Source: Mycobacterium intracellulare ATCC 13950 (GTDB lineage: Bacteria; Actinomycetota; Actinomycetes; Mycobacteriales; Mycobacteriaceae). Taken from it: a stretch of DNA of 64,000 nucleotides. The notes beneath the pieces were generated by a model. That model was not told the DNA's origin. It saw only the letters and a program-made list of their open reading frames with translations, and searched no databases. Position numbers and translations under genes: made by a program. The stretch covers positions 2,294,001 to 2,358,000 of the forward strand of contig NC_016946.1 in the NCBI RefSeq assembly GCF_000277125.1, given 5' to 3'. Of the stretch, positions 8,822 to 17,594 are shown piece after piece; the first letter of the stretch is position 1; every line of letters begins with the position of its first letter.

Positions 8822-9966
8822 GCGTGAAGCTGGCCGACGTCATCGCGGTGCTCGATGAGGCGTACCCGCCTCGGCTTGCTGAGGCATGGGATTCGGTGGG
8901 CCTGGTATGCGGTGACCCCGACGACAAGCTGGAGTCGGTGACCGTCGCGGTCGACGCGACGCCCGCGGTCGTCGACGAGGTTCCCGATGCCGGCCTGCTG
9001 CTGGCCCATCACCCGCTGCTGTTGCGGGGGGTGGACACCGTGGCGGCCAGCACGCCCAAGGGCGCGCTCGTGCACCGGATGATCCGGACCGGGCGTTCGC
9101 TGTTCACCGCGCACACCAACGCCGACTCGGCCAACCCGGGGGTGTCCGACGCTCTAGCGGCCGCCCTCGGGCTCGATGTCGAGGCCGCGCTGGAGCCGGC
9201 GACGGGTGCGCCCGGCCTCGACAAGTGGGTCATCTACGTGCCCAACGAGAACGCGGAAGCGGTGCAGGCGGCAGTGTTTGACGCCGGGGCCGGCCACATC
9301 GGCGACTACTCGCATTGCAGCTGGACCGTCACCGGCATCGGGCAGTTCCTGCCGCACGAGGGGGCCTCGCCCGCGGTGGGCAGCGTCGGCAACGTCGAGC
9401 GGGTCCCCGAGGACCGGTTCGAGGTCGTCGCGCCCGCGCGGGTCCGGGCCGCGGTGCTGGCGGCCCTGCGCGCCGCCCACCCCTACGAGGAGCCCGCGTT
9501 CGACATCTTCGCGATGGTCCCCCCACCCGGCGACGCCGGGCTGGGCCGCGTCGGCACGCTGGCCCGACCGGAACCGTTGCGCGACTTCGTCTCCCGCGTG
9601 CACGCCGCGTTGCCGCGGACGTCCTGGGGGGTGCGGGCCGCGGGTGACCCCGACATGCCGGTTTCGCGGGTCGCCGTCTGCGGCGGCGCAGGAGATTCGC
9701 TGCTGGCCGCCGCGGCCGGCGCGGGGGTGCAGGCCTACGTCACGGCCGATCTGCGGCACCACCCCGCCGACGAGCACCGCCGCGCCTCGGACGTTGCCCT
9801 GATCGATGTGGCACATTGGGCAAGTGAATTCCCGTGGTGCGAACAGGCCGCCGACCTGCTGCGGTCGCGTTTCGGTGCGGAGCTTGCGGTGCGGGTGAGC
9901 GCGATTCGCACCGACCCCTGGAATGTCGAGCGCGGTGACAACGAGTCCGGGGGAGAAGGGTCATGA
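8818..9966 (+). CDS. NIF3/DUF34 family metal-binding protein
   Basis: NIF3-like protein of 382 residues with the two conserved halves and an inserted middle domain (about residues 130-235; [13 protein letters not shown] is typical of PII-like insertions in the long NIF3 form). Metal-ligand motifs are [11 protein letters not shown] and [12 protein letters not shown] in the N half, and DVAHWASEF in the C half. Cellular role is unsettled; some members act on GTP-cyclohydrolase-related metabolites or as metal chaperones. GTG 8818 overlaps the cobC stop, with GGAGG at 8806-8810. Confidence 0.88.
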   Translation: MSVKLADVIAVLDEAYPPRLAEAWDSVGLVCGDPDDKLESVTVAVDATPAVVDEVPDAGLLLAHHPLLLRGVDTVAASTPKGALVHRMIRTGRSLFTAHTNADSANPGVSDALAAALGLDVEAALEPATGAPGLDKWVIYVPNENAEAVQAAVFDAGAGHIGDYSHCSWTVTGIGQFLPHEGASPAVGSVGNVERVPEDRFEVVAPARVRAAVLAALRAAHPYEEPAFDIFAMVPPPGDAGLGRVGTLARPEPLRDFVSRVHAALPRTSWGVRAAGDPDMPVSRVAVCGGAGDSLLAAAAGAGVQAYVTADLRHHPADEHRRASDVALIDVAHWASEFPWCEQAADLLRSRFGAELAVRVSAIRTDPWNVERGDNESGGEGS

Positions 9967-10700
9967 AAGCCGAAGTGGCACAGCAACGTTCGCTGCTCGA
10001 GTTGTCGAAACTGGATGCCGAGCTGTCCCGCCTCACGCACCGGGCGGCCCATCTGCCGGAGCAAGAGGCCTGCCGGCGCATGCAGGAGGAATACGACGCC
10101 GCCGGCGACCGCATCGGTGCGGTGCGGATCGCCCTGGAAGACATCGACGCCCACGTCAAGCGGCTCGAATCGGAGATCGACGCGGTGCGCCAGCGCGAAG
10201 ACCGTGACCGGGCGCTGCTGCAGTCGGGAGCGACCGACGCCAAACAACTGGCGGACCTGCAGCACGAGCTGGAGACCCTGCAACGTCGCCAGACCAGCCT
10301 GGAGGATTCCCTCCTCGAGGTGATGGAACGTCGGGAGGAGCTGCAGTCCCAGCTGGACACCGAGCAGAAGGCCCTCGAAACCCTGGAGGCCGAAATGGCC
10401 GGTGCCCGGCAGGCGCTCGACGCCGCGCTGGCCGAGCTCACCGAAGCCCGCGAGTTGCATTCGTCACAACGCGACTCGCTGAGCGCCGCGCTGGACCCGG
10501 CCCTGTCCGCGCTCTACGAACGGCAGCGCGCCGGGGGAGGGCCGGGCGCCGCGCAGCTGCTGGGAAAGCGGTGCGGGGCCTGCCGGCTCGAGATCGACCG
10601 CGGGGAGCTGGCCCGCATCTCGGCCGCCGCCGAAGACGACGTGGTGCGATGCCCGGAATGCGGCGCGATCCTGCTGCGGGTCAAGGGATTCGATCAGTGA
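9963..10700 (+). CDS. Coiled-coil protein with C-terminal zinc ribbon (Rv2229c-like)
   Basis: Protein of 245 residues: an almost continuous coiled coil over about residues 5-195 (heptads rich in Leu, Glu, Arg and Gln) ends in a C4 zinc ribbon, with cysteines in [10 protein letters not shown] and [10 protein letters not shown]. This layout is the C4-type zinc-ribbon family that includes Helicobacter HP0958 and Chlamydia CT398; nucleic-acid or protein-scaffold roles have been proposed. The ATG overlaps the NIF3 stop (ATGA) and its own stop overlaps the RNase H start, so it is tightly coupled to both. Confidence 0.88.
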   Translation: MKAEVAQQRSLLELSKLDAELSRLTHRAAHLPEQEACRRMQEEYDAAGDRIGAVRIALEDIDAHVKRLESEIDAVRQREDRDRALLQSGATDAKQLADLQHELETLQRRQTSLEDSLLEVMERREELQSQLDTEQKALETLEAEMAGARQALDAALAELTEARELHSSQRDSLSAALDPALSALYERQRAGGGPGAAQLLGKRCGACRLEIDRGELARISAAAEDDVVRCPECGAILLRVKGFDQ

Positions 10701-11836
10701 AGGTCGTCATCGAAGCCGACGGCGGATCACGCGGCAACCCCGGGCCGGCCGGCTACGGCGCGGTGGTGTGGACCGAGGACCGCGCGACCGTCCTCGTCGA
10801 GAACAAGCAGGCCATCGGCCGGGCCACCAACAACGTCGCCGAATACCGCGGCCTGATAGCCGGTTTGGACGACGCCCTGAAGCTGGGCGCCAGCGAGGCC
10901 GCGGTGTATCTGGATTCCAAGCTGCTGGTGGAGCAGATGTCCGGGCGGTGGAAGGTCAAGCACCCCGACCTGATCGAGCTGCATGCCCAGGCCCGAGCGC
11001 TGGCGGCGCGGTTCGACAGGATCAGCTACTCGTGGATTCCGCGGGAGCGCAATTCGCACGCCGATCGGTTGGCCAACGAGGCGATGGACGCCGCGGCCCG
11101 GGCCAACGGTGCGGCGGAGACGCCCGAGCCGGCCGAAAAGCCCGAGCCCCCCGGCGCCGAGGCGGCGAAAACCGTTGCGGCACCGTCGCCGACGGCGCCG
11201 GGCTGGACCGGCGCGCGCGGCACCCCCACCCGGCTGCTGCTGCTGCGCCACGGGCAGACGGAGCTGTCGGTGCAGCGCCGCTATTCGGGGCGCGGCAACC
11301 CGGCGCTCACCGAGGTGGGGCGGCGGCAGGCCGACGCGGCGGCGCGGTATCTGGCTCAGCGCGGCGGGGTTTCGGCGGTCTTCTCCTCCCCGCTGCAGCG
11401 GGCCTACGACACCGCGGCGGCGGCGGCCAAGGCCCTGGGCCTCGATGTGACCGTCGACGACGACCTGATCGAGACCGATTTCGGGGCCTGGGAGGGGCTG
11501 ACGTTCGCCGAGGCCGCCGAGCGCGACCCGGAACTGCACCGTCGTTGGCTGCGCGACACCAGCACCGCCCCGCCGGGCGGCGAGAGCTTCGACGCGGTGC
11601 ACGACCGGGTGTCACGGATCCGTGACCGCGTCCTCGCCACCCAGCAAGGCACGACGGTGCTGGTGGTGTCCCACGTGACGCCGATCAAGATGCTGCTGCG
11701 GGAGGCGCTGGACGCCGGGCCGGGCATCTTGTACCGGCTGCACCTCGATCTGGCGTCGCTGAGCATCGCCGAGTTCTATTCCGACGGAGCCTCTTCGGTG
11801 CGATTGGTGAACCAGACGGCGTACCTAGCCGGCTGA
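10697..11836 (+). CDS. Bifunctional RNase H / CobC-like acid phosphatase (Rv2228c-like)
   Basis: Two-domain protein of 379 residues. Residues 1 to about 135 are a type I RNase H: ADGGSRGNPGPAGYG gives the first Asp, NNVAEYRGL the Glu, YLDSKLL and NSHADRLANEAM the remaining acidic residues. A Pro/Ala/Glu linker follows, then a histidine phosphatase with LLLRHGQTE, FSSPLQRAYDTA and VSHVTPIK. The domain fusion is the known mycobacterial form: the RNase H removes RNA in hybrids and the second domain resembles alpha-ribazole phosphatase (CobC of Salmonella). GTG 10697 overlaps the preceding stop. It is last in the cobC-NIF3-zinc-ribbon run. Confidence 0.93.
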   Translation: MKVVIEADGGSRGNPGPAGYGAVVWTEDRATVLVENKQAIGRATNNVAEYRGLIAGLDDALKLGASEAAVYLDSKLLVEQMSGRWKVKHPDLIELHAQARALAARFDRISYSWIPRERNSHADRLANEAMDAAARANGAAETPEPAEKPEPPGAEAAKTVAAPSPTAPGWTGARGTPTRLLLLRHGQTELSVQRRYSGRGNPALTEVGRRQADAAARYLAQRGGVSAVFSSPLQRAYDTAAAAAKALGLDVTVDDDLIETDFGAWEGLTFAEAAERDPELHRRWLRDTSTAPPGGESFDAVHDRVSRIRDRVLATQQGTTVLVVSHVTPIKMLLREALDAGPGILYRLHLDLASLSIAEFYSDGASSVRLVNQTAYLAG

Positions 11837-12229
11837 GGGCGACGCGCCGCCGTAGTCGCCGAAGGACCACAGGTTGCCTTCGGGATCGCGGACGGTGAAT
11901 TCGCGTGCGCCGTAGTCGGTTTCGGCCAGCGGCCGCACCACCTCGGCCTTGTGCCGCAGCACCCGTTCGTAGAGCGCGTCGGGATCGGCGGTGACGACGT
12001 AGCCGCCGGCGGTGCCCGGTTCGCGGCACCACTGCGCGTCGGGCTTGTGGCTGCCCAGCATGATCCCTCCGCAGCCGTACGGCCAGTTCAGTTGCGCGTG
12101 ATCGACGGTCTCGCCCTGGCCGTAGCGCGCCGTGAGGACGAAGCCGAATGTCTCGACGTAGTAATCGATCAGCGTGGGGGCGTCATGGGCCTGCAATGTC
12201 AACCAGACGGTCGGATTCGAAGCGGTCAT
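11825..12229 (-). CDS. VOC family protein (glyoxalase/bleomycin-resistance type)
   Basis: Protein of 134 residues with two VOC half-modules (TVWLTLQAHDAPTLIDYYVETFGF and GGYVVTADPDALYERV), ending in VRDPEGNLWSFGDYGG. The usual metal-ligand residues are not clearly kept, so it may be a binding or antibiotic-sequestering type, or a non-metal enzyme. Its start overlaps the AraC gene end by 47 bp on the same strand, so the pair should be co-transcribed. Its 3' end overlaps the convergent RNase H/phosphatase gene by 12 bp. Confidence 0.82.
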   Translation of the reverse strand: MTASNPTVWLTLQAHDAPTLIDYYVETFGFVLTARYGQGETVDHAQLNWPYGCGGIMLGSHKPDAQWCREPGTAGGYVVTADPDALYERVLRHKAEVVRPLAETDYGAREFTVRDPEGNLWSFGDYGGASPSAG

Positions 12230-13085
12230 GGTCCCACTGTGCGCCGAACGAGTGGCCGCCGTCTTGAATGTTTCGGAACTCGTCGGCCAGCCACCTTCGC
12301 GGCGGCACTCCGACGAACCGGACGAATTCGCGGGTCAGGTGGGCCTGGTCGCTGTACCCCGTGGCGGCCGCGACCCCCGCGAGGTCGACGCGTCCGTGCC
12401 GGCGCGCCGACGCGGCGATGCGCGCCGTCGCGTGCTGGAAGCGCATCAGCATCGCCACCGTCTTGGGCGAGCGGCCGACCTCCTGGCCGAACAGCGTCGT
12501 CAGGTGCCGGGTGGTCACGCCGACCGTCTCCGCCACCACGGCCACCGGTATCCGGCCCCGGCTGCGCTCCAGCAGGTGCCAGGCATGCGCGACCTCGGGA
12601 CGCACGCTCGCGCTCTCGCGGCGCCGCCGCGCCTCGACGAGGTAGCGGGCCACCAGGGCGAACACGTCCGGCCAGCCGTGCGCCTCGGTCACCCGATCGT
12701 GCAATTCGCGGCCGCCGCGATCCAGCACGGCGGTCGCGTCGTACTCGGCGACGGGAAGCTCGGCGGTCGGCACGCCGAACAGCGCGCGCGATGCGAGCGG
12801 ATGCACCGCCAGCTGCACGCCGGCCTGGCCCCGGCGCTGACGCACGTGGCTGGCCTGCACGTGCAGCCCGCTCAGCAGCAGCGGGTTGGGGCGCGCGACG
12901 GCCAGCGCGTCGGCGCTGTCGCCGGCTTCCACCCCGTCGTCGAGGCTGACGATGAACGTCAACATCGCGGATGGCATGCCGCGGTGCACGGTCTCGGGAA
13001 CGTCGAGCGTGCGGTATCCGACCATGGACGTCACGCCCGGCGCACTGTGCGGCGGCGCCAAGTGGTATTCCGAGCCCCGGTCCAT
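12183..13085 (-). CDS. AraC family transcriptional regulator
   Basis: Regulator of 300 residues. The N-terminal part (about 1-170) is a sensor domain without a recognisable cupin motif; the C-terminal part (about 185-285) is an AraC-type double helix-turn-helix with VAETVGVTTRHLTTLFGQEVGRSPK and VAAATGYSDQAHLTREFVRFVGVPPRRW. It overlaps the VOC gene downstream by 47 bp, so the likely target is its own small operon. The start is the ATG at 13085; an internal Met at residue 21 is a possible alternative. The ligand is unknown. Confidence 0.88.
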   Translation of the reverse strand: MDRGSEYHLAPPHSAPGVTSMVGYRTLDVPETVHRGMPSAMLTFIVSLDDGVEAGDSADALAVARPNPLLLSGLHVQASHVRQRRGQAGVQLAVHPLASRALFGVPTAELPVAEYDATAVLDRGGRELHDRVTEAHGWPDVFALVARYLVEARRRRESASVRPEVAHAWHLLERSRGRIPVAVVAETVGVTTRHLTTLFGQEVGRSPKTVAMLMRFQHATARIAASARRHGRVDLAGVAAATGYSDQAHLTREFVRFVGVPPRRWLADEFRNIQDGGHSFGAQWDHDRFESDRLVDIAGP

Positions 13086-13109
13086 CGCTCCACGCTAACG
13101 CCGCACCGG

Positions 13110-13682
13110 TCAGCTGTGCAGGTGCAGCCGCTCGCCGTGCGGGCCGAAGATCACGATCGCCTCCACCGGCCCGTCCACCACGCCGAACCAGTGCGGCGTC
13201 CACGTCGAGAATTCGACGGCCTGGCCCGGGTCGATGGTGAAGTCGCGGTCGCCGAGGATGAGGCGCATCCGGCCGGAGAGCACGTACATCCAGTCCTGGC
13301 CCTCATGCACGGGCAGCTCGGCGGGCGGATTGCGCCGCCGGGCGCTGACCCGAACCTTGAACGCGTGCAGGCCACCGGCGGGACCCTGACGGGTCAGCGG
13401 CCAGTAGGTGACGCCGTGGTGGGTGTGCGCGGCGCCGCGCACCCGCGGGTCCGGCGCCGACGAGGTCTGCAGCAGCTCGTCGGTGCTCACCGACAGGGCC
13501 CGGGCCAGCCGCGGCAGATGATCCAGCGCCAGGCGCCGTTTGCCGGACTCCAGGCGGCTCAGCGTCGAGACGTCGATGCCCGCCCGCTCGCCGACCTCCT
13601 GCAGCGTCATGCCGCGCTGCGCGCGCAGCTCCCGCAGTCTGCGCCGCACCACCAGGTCGATATCGGGGGTTTTTGCCTGCAT
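13110..13682 (-). CDS. XRE-type helix-turn-helix regulator with cupin domain
   Basis: Regulator of 190 residues: an XRE HTH (about residues 12-68, RELRAQRGMTLQEVGERAGIDVSTLSRLESGKR) followed by a small RmlC-like cupin (about 110-185, with VHEGQDWMYVLSGRM and VEFSTWTPHWFG). The cupin keeps candidate metal ligands His and Glu in ELPVHEGQ and His in TPHWFG. Such proteins usually repress nearby genes and respond to a small molecule. It is divergent from the methyltransferase at 13729 with only 46 bp between start codons, so one operator could control both. Confidence 0.88.
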   Translation of the reverse strand: MQAKTPDIDLVVRRRLRELRAQRGMTLQEVGERAGIDVSTLSRLESGKRRLALDHLPRLARALSVSTDELLQTSSAPDPRVRGAAHTHHGVTYWPLTRQGPAGGLHAFKVRVSARRRNPPAELPVHEGQDWMYVLSGRMRLILGDRDFTIDPGQAVEFSTWTPHWFGVVDGPVEAIVIFGPHGERLHLHS

Positions 13683-13728
13683 GGCAATTCAGCTTGGCAA
13701 GTCGGGGCGGAATCGGCAAGCTCGCGGT
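13683..13728. promoter_or_regulatory. Candidate operator between XRE-cupin regulator and methyltransferase
   Basis: The 46 bp between the divergent start codons must hold both promoters. GGCAA occurs three times (13683, 13696, 13715), and AGCTTGGC (13691-13698) faces GGCAAGCT (13715-13722) as an imperfect inverted repeat. This arrangement is what an XRE operator would look like, but the match is short and could be chance. Confidence 0.3.
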
Positions 13729-14358
13729 ATGGACAGTTCGTGCAAACCCGATGATGCCCAGCAATTCTGGGAAGACCGCTACCGTTCGACCGAGCGGGTG
13801 TGGAGCGGCCGGGTCAACCCCCGGCTCGCCGAGGTGGTCGCCGACCTGCCGCCGGGCCGCGCCCTGGACCTGGGCTGCGGGGAGGGAGCCGACGCCCTGT
13901 GGCTGGCCGACCGCGGCTGGCAGGTGGTGGCCGTCGACGTCTCGGACACCGCGCTGCAACGCGCCCGCGCGGCCGCATCGGCGCGGAATATGGCCTCCCG
14001 CATCGACTTTGAGAGGCACAACCTCAACGAGACGTTCCCGCAAGGGATGTTCGACCTGATCTCCGCCCAGTATTTTCATTCGCCGGCCCGCCTGGACCGC
14101 GAAGACGTGCTGCGGCACGCCGCCGAACGGGTGAATCCCGGTGGCGTGCTGCTGATCGTGGACCACGGGGCGGTGCCGCCGTGGGCGCAGCACCACGATC
14201 ACTCCTTCCTCGGCATCGAGGAGGTGATCGCCTCGTTGCGGCTGGATTCGACCGCCTGGACGCGGCTGCGGGCCGAGGCCGTCGAGCGCGAAATGACCGT
14301 CAACGGGGAAACGGCCAGGGTGCCCGACCACGTGATCGCGTTGCGGCGAGACCGATAA
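13729..14358 (+). CDS. Class I SAM-dependent methyltransferase
   Basis: Methyltransferase of 209 residues. SAM-binding motif I is ALDLGCGEGADALWLA, followed by the acidic VVAVDVSDTAL and the post-I region RIDFERHNLNETFP. The opening QFWEDRYRS...WSGRVNP resembles the thiopurine/tellurite-type methyltransferases found beside cupin regulators. The substrate is not known; small toxic molecules are plausible. ATG 13729 gives the expected start just after the 46-bp divergent spacer. The gene looks complete. Confidence 0.88.
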   Translation: MDSSCKPDDAQQFWEDRYRSTERVWSGRVNPRLAEVVADLPPGRALDLGCGEGADALWLADRGWQVVAVDVSDTALQRARAAASARNMASRIDFERHNLNETFPQGMFDLISAQYFHSPARLDREDVLRHAAERVNPGGVLLIVDHGAVPPWAQHHDHSFLGIEEVIASLRLDSTAWTRLRAEAVEREMTVNGETARVPDHVIALRRDR

Positions 14359-14361
14359 CCC

Positions 14362-15072
14362 TCATGCCGCGTCGTGAAAAATCAGTCCCATGGCGTAGCG
14401 CTGCCCGGTGCGAACCACGGACACGCCGTGGCGCACCGGCGCCGCGGACCAACCGCGGGCCGAGGGCACCGGCCGCTCCCGCGTGGTGAAGACGTAGCCG
14501 TGTCCCTGCGGCAATTGTGTTGCCGTGCCCCGGGATTGCGCCCGCAGTCGCTGCTCGACCAGCAGGAACTCCCCGCCGGTGTAATCGGTGGCCGGATCGC
14601 TGAGGTTGATCACCACCTGCAGGGGGAACACCAGGTCCCCGTAGAGGTCCCGGTGCAGCGCATTCCAGTCGCCCGCACCGTATTTCAGCATCAGGGCGGT
14701 GGATCGGGTCTGGCCGGCGGCGTGGCAGGCCGCCAGCCAATCGTCGAGGCGGTCCGGCCAGGGCGCGTCCCGGCCGAGCTTGGCCCACCAGTCGCGGGCG
14801 ATCGGCAGAAGCCGGGGGTACAGCGCCTGTTTGAGTTCCTCGATCGGCGCGGGGTAGGGCGCGTGGAAATAGCGGTACTGCCCGGACCCGTACCGCTTGG
14901 GCGCCATGTCGATCGTGGAGCGGAACAGGGCGTCGTCGGCGTAGAGCGCGCGCAGCCGCGCCGCCTCGCTGGGCGTGATCAGTCGCGGCAGCAGCGCCCC
15001 GCCGTACTCGTCGACCGCGGCGGCGATCGCGTCCCAATCGCCTGAATCGACACGCCTTTTCCACCGGGACAT
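14362..15072 (-). CDS. 2OG-Fe(II) oxygenase family protein (Rv2227-like)
   Basis: Predicted 2-oxoglutarate/Fe(II) dioxygenase of 236 residues. The iron-binding HxD is in NALHRDLYGDLVFPLQ, the distal His is in VRHGVSVVRTGQRY and the 2OG-binding Arg follows in that same motif, so the site is complete. YTGGEFLLVEQ is a typical double-stranded beta-helix strand. The substrate is unknown. I used the ATG at 15072 (MSRWKRR); an in-frame ATG at 15087 is equally possible. Both leave room for the rnpB promoter on the other strand. Confidence 0.82.
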   Translation of the reverse strand: MSRWKRRVDSGDWDAIAAAVDEYGGALLPRLITPSEAARLRALYADDALFRSTIDMAPKRYGSGQYRYFHAPYPAPIEELKQALYPRLLPIARDWWAKLGRDAPWPDRLDDWLAACHAAGQTRSTALMLKYGAGDWNALHRDLYGDLVFPLQVVINLSDPATDYTGGEFLLVEQRLRAQSRGTATQLPQGHGYVFTTRERPVPSARGWSAAPVRHGVSVVRTGQRYAMGLIFHDAA

Positions 15073-15155
15073 CGCGGGCCTTCCCATTCGTGATCCGAGT
15101 CCACGGTAAACGGTTGCTGGCCCCGGCCCGGTGCAGCGGGTACCGTTTATCGTCG

Positions 15156-15561
<406 letters not shown>

Positions 15562-15580
15562 CCTTCAGCCCCTTCGGCGA

Positions 15581-17143
15581 CTAGTGCCCGGCCTTGCGCA
15601 CCGCCTTGGCGAGCTTGCGCAGCGTGCCGTCGAGTTCGCGGCGGCACCGCTGCGCCAGGTCGGCCTCCCGCTGATACAGCAGGCCGTAGGTGAAGGTGTC
15701 CTCGCCGGCGGCGTGCGCGACGTCCGCCTCCTGGCGCAGGTGTTCCCGGCTGACCACGCTGTCTTGATGATCACCGAGCAGCGACTGCACGGCCTTGGCC
15801 CGCTCGGACACCTTGGCTTCCCCGGTGGCGGCCGCGGTGTATCGAAGTCGCTTGGCGCGCTTGCGGATTCGATGTATCGCTTCGTCGCGGTGGTGGTCGC
15901 CGGGGTTCTCCCGATCGACCTGGGCGGCGACCTTGGCGGCCTTGCGGACCTTCTTGTAGGCGGCCTCGATGGTGACCGGGGCCTGCTCCTCGGCCGCGGC
16001 GGCGCCCGGGGACGCGGCCGCGATCGCCTCCAGGGAGTCGAGCAACCGGAAGTAGCGTTGCGAGCGCATCGCGATCAACGAGCGGCGCAGGCCGGTCTGG
16101 TAGCGGCGCTGCGCGCCCCCGACCAGCCGTTCGCGCACCGGACCGCGCACCAATTCCGGTGCGAGGCCGTCCAAGTCACGCTCGTAGCGCTCGGCGAGCA
16201 CCTCCGCGTCGCGCGCCATCCCCAAAATCCCGGCGAGCTCACGCAGCTCGTCCAGGACCCATCCCTCGTCGGGCAAGCCGAACGAATCCTGGTAGTCGCG
16301 CAGCAGGCTGCGCAGCTTGCGGGTGGTCACCCGCATCTGGTGGATGGAGTCGTATGCGTCGGCGCGCACGGCGCGATCCCACACCAGCAGCTCGCGGACT
16401 TGCTCGGCGATGGCGCGCTGCAACGGATCCTCGCTCGGCTGCGCGCCGTTGGGCGGTGGCGGGGTGCCGAGCACCCGCGCCAGCTTGGAGCCGTGTCCGG
16501 CGGGCGCGGCGCCGGCGTCCAGCAGCCGGTTGCTCAACCGGTTCAGCAGTTCGGTGCCGGCCGCGCCGTTAAAGTGGCCGCCCGCTTCGAGGAGCTCCAA
16601 TTCCCACTCCCGCCATTCGAGCTCGGTGGGCGGCGCACCGGATTCATCGGAGCTGTCATCGGGCCCCCGCGTCGACCATGCGGTGACGGAGTCGTTGCTG
16701 AACTCGGCCAGCGCGACGCCCGCGGCGTCGTACAACACCTGGCTCTCGCGCTCGGTGGTGATGCGCGCGACCGGCTGCAGCGGACGGTCACGGACGATCG
16801 CCAGCACGACGTCGGCCAACTCGGCGGGCACGGTGTTGTTGCCGTCGGGTCCGGACGCGTCCAGCGGCGCGCGGACCTCGGTGCGCGCGTCGGGCCCGGC
16901 CGGCAGCTTCAGGTGCCACCCGGCGTCGGAGCCACCGGTGCGGCGGCGCAGGGTGATCTTGTTGCGTGCGAGGTCATGTGCGGGCGTGTCGAAGTACGTC
17001 GCATCCAGGGTTTGCGTCGGCGCCTTCTCGACGTGGGCGACCGCGGCGATCCCTTCGAACGACGGCGACACGGTGGACTCGCCGACGTCGAATTTGCGCT
17101 CTACCTCCAGGTGACGCGAGGTCTGCGGCGCTTTTGCAGGCAT
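15581..17143 (-). CDS. CYTH-CHAD domain protein (Rv2226-like)
   Basis: Protein of 520 residues. The N-terminal CYTH domain (about 8-210) begins with the signature EVERKF and keeps ITLRRRTGG and WHLKLP; CYTH proteins bind triphosphorylated ligands with Mg2+. The C-terminal CHAD domain (about 235-515) is helical and histidine/arginine-rich, with IHQMRVTTRKLRSLLRDY and AIHRIRKRAKRLRY, typical of polyphosphate binding. The combined protein is probably a polyphosphate-associated triphosphatase or binder. ATG 17143 (MPAKAPQ) has GGAG upstream; longer in-frame starts lack support. It converges on rnpB with 19 bp between. Confidence 0.9.
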   Translation of the reverse strand: MPAKAPQTSRHLEVERKFDVGESTVSPSFEGIAAVAHVEKAPTQTLDATYFDTPAHDLARNKITLRRRTGGSDAGWHLKLPAGPDARTEVRAPLDASGPDGNNTVPAELADVVLAIVRDRPLQPVARITTERESQVLYDAAGVALAEFSNDSVTAWSTRGPDDSSDESGAPPTELEWREWELELLEAGGHFNGAAGTELLNRLSNRLLDAGAAPAGHGSKLARVLGTPPPPNGAQPSEDPLQRAIAEQVRELLVWDRAVRADAYDSIHQMRVTTRKLRSLLRDYQDSFGLPDEGWVLDELRELAGILGMARDAEVLAERYERDLDGLAPELVRGPVRERLVGGAQRRYQTGLRRSLIAMRSQRYFRLLDSLEAIAAASPGAAAAEEQAPVTIEAAYKKVRKAAKVAAQVDRENPGDHHRDEAIHRIRKRAKRLRYTAAATGEAKVSERAKAVQSLLGDHQDSVVSREHLRQEADVAHAAGEDTFTYGLLYQREADLAQRCRRELDGTLRKLAKAVRKAGH

Positions 17144-17234
17144 CTTCGGCTCCGTTGAGGGCGCGTCGCCGCGGCCTTGAACGTGGTGGACGGTGGGGAT
17201 GAGACCCATAGCCTGCCATACGGAGGTGACGACG

Positions 17235-17489
17235 TTATGGCGGCGGCGGAGGAGGGGGCGGAGCCGTCGTCTCGTCCTCCGGCAGCGGCGCATAGACCGC
17301 GGGTGGAGGGGCATAGCGGGCGATGTTGTCGGCGATGTTGGTGCAGCCGCTTACCGAGATGCGTCGGCCCGCGCCCACGCACACGGTCGCTTCGACCCGA
17401 TCGGCGGATGGCGCCGCGGTGAGAATCGCGGGGACGGACCCCACGCCCGAGAACACCAGCAATGCGGCAAGCCCGCGGCGGCGATTCAT
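17235..17489 (-). CDS. Small secreted Pro-rich protein
   Basis: Protein of 84 residues with an N-terminal signal peptide (NRRRGLAALLVFSGVGSVPAI) and a mature part holding two cysteines (ATVCVGAG and VSGCTNIA) that could form a disulphide. It ends in a run of prolines. ATG 17489 is preceded by a good Shine-Dalgarno (GAAGGAGAG); an in-frame GTG at 17495 would be too close to it. Function is unknown. No homologue comes to mind at this position in M. tuberculosis. Confidence 0.65.
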   Translation of the reverse strand: MNRRRGLAALLVFSGVGSVPAILTAAPSADRVEATVCVGAGRRISVSGCTNIADNIARYAPPPAVYAPLPEDETTAPPPPPPPP

Positions 17490-17594
17490 CTGCACTCTCC
17501 TTCCGACCCCTCAGTGCATTGTGCCGTCACAGCGCGGCGGGCGGGTCCGGAATCTGAATATCGACGCCGCCGCCGACGCCGCCGCCGAAAAGAG

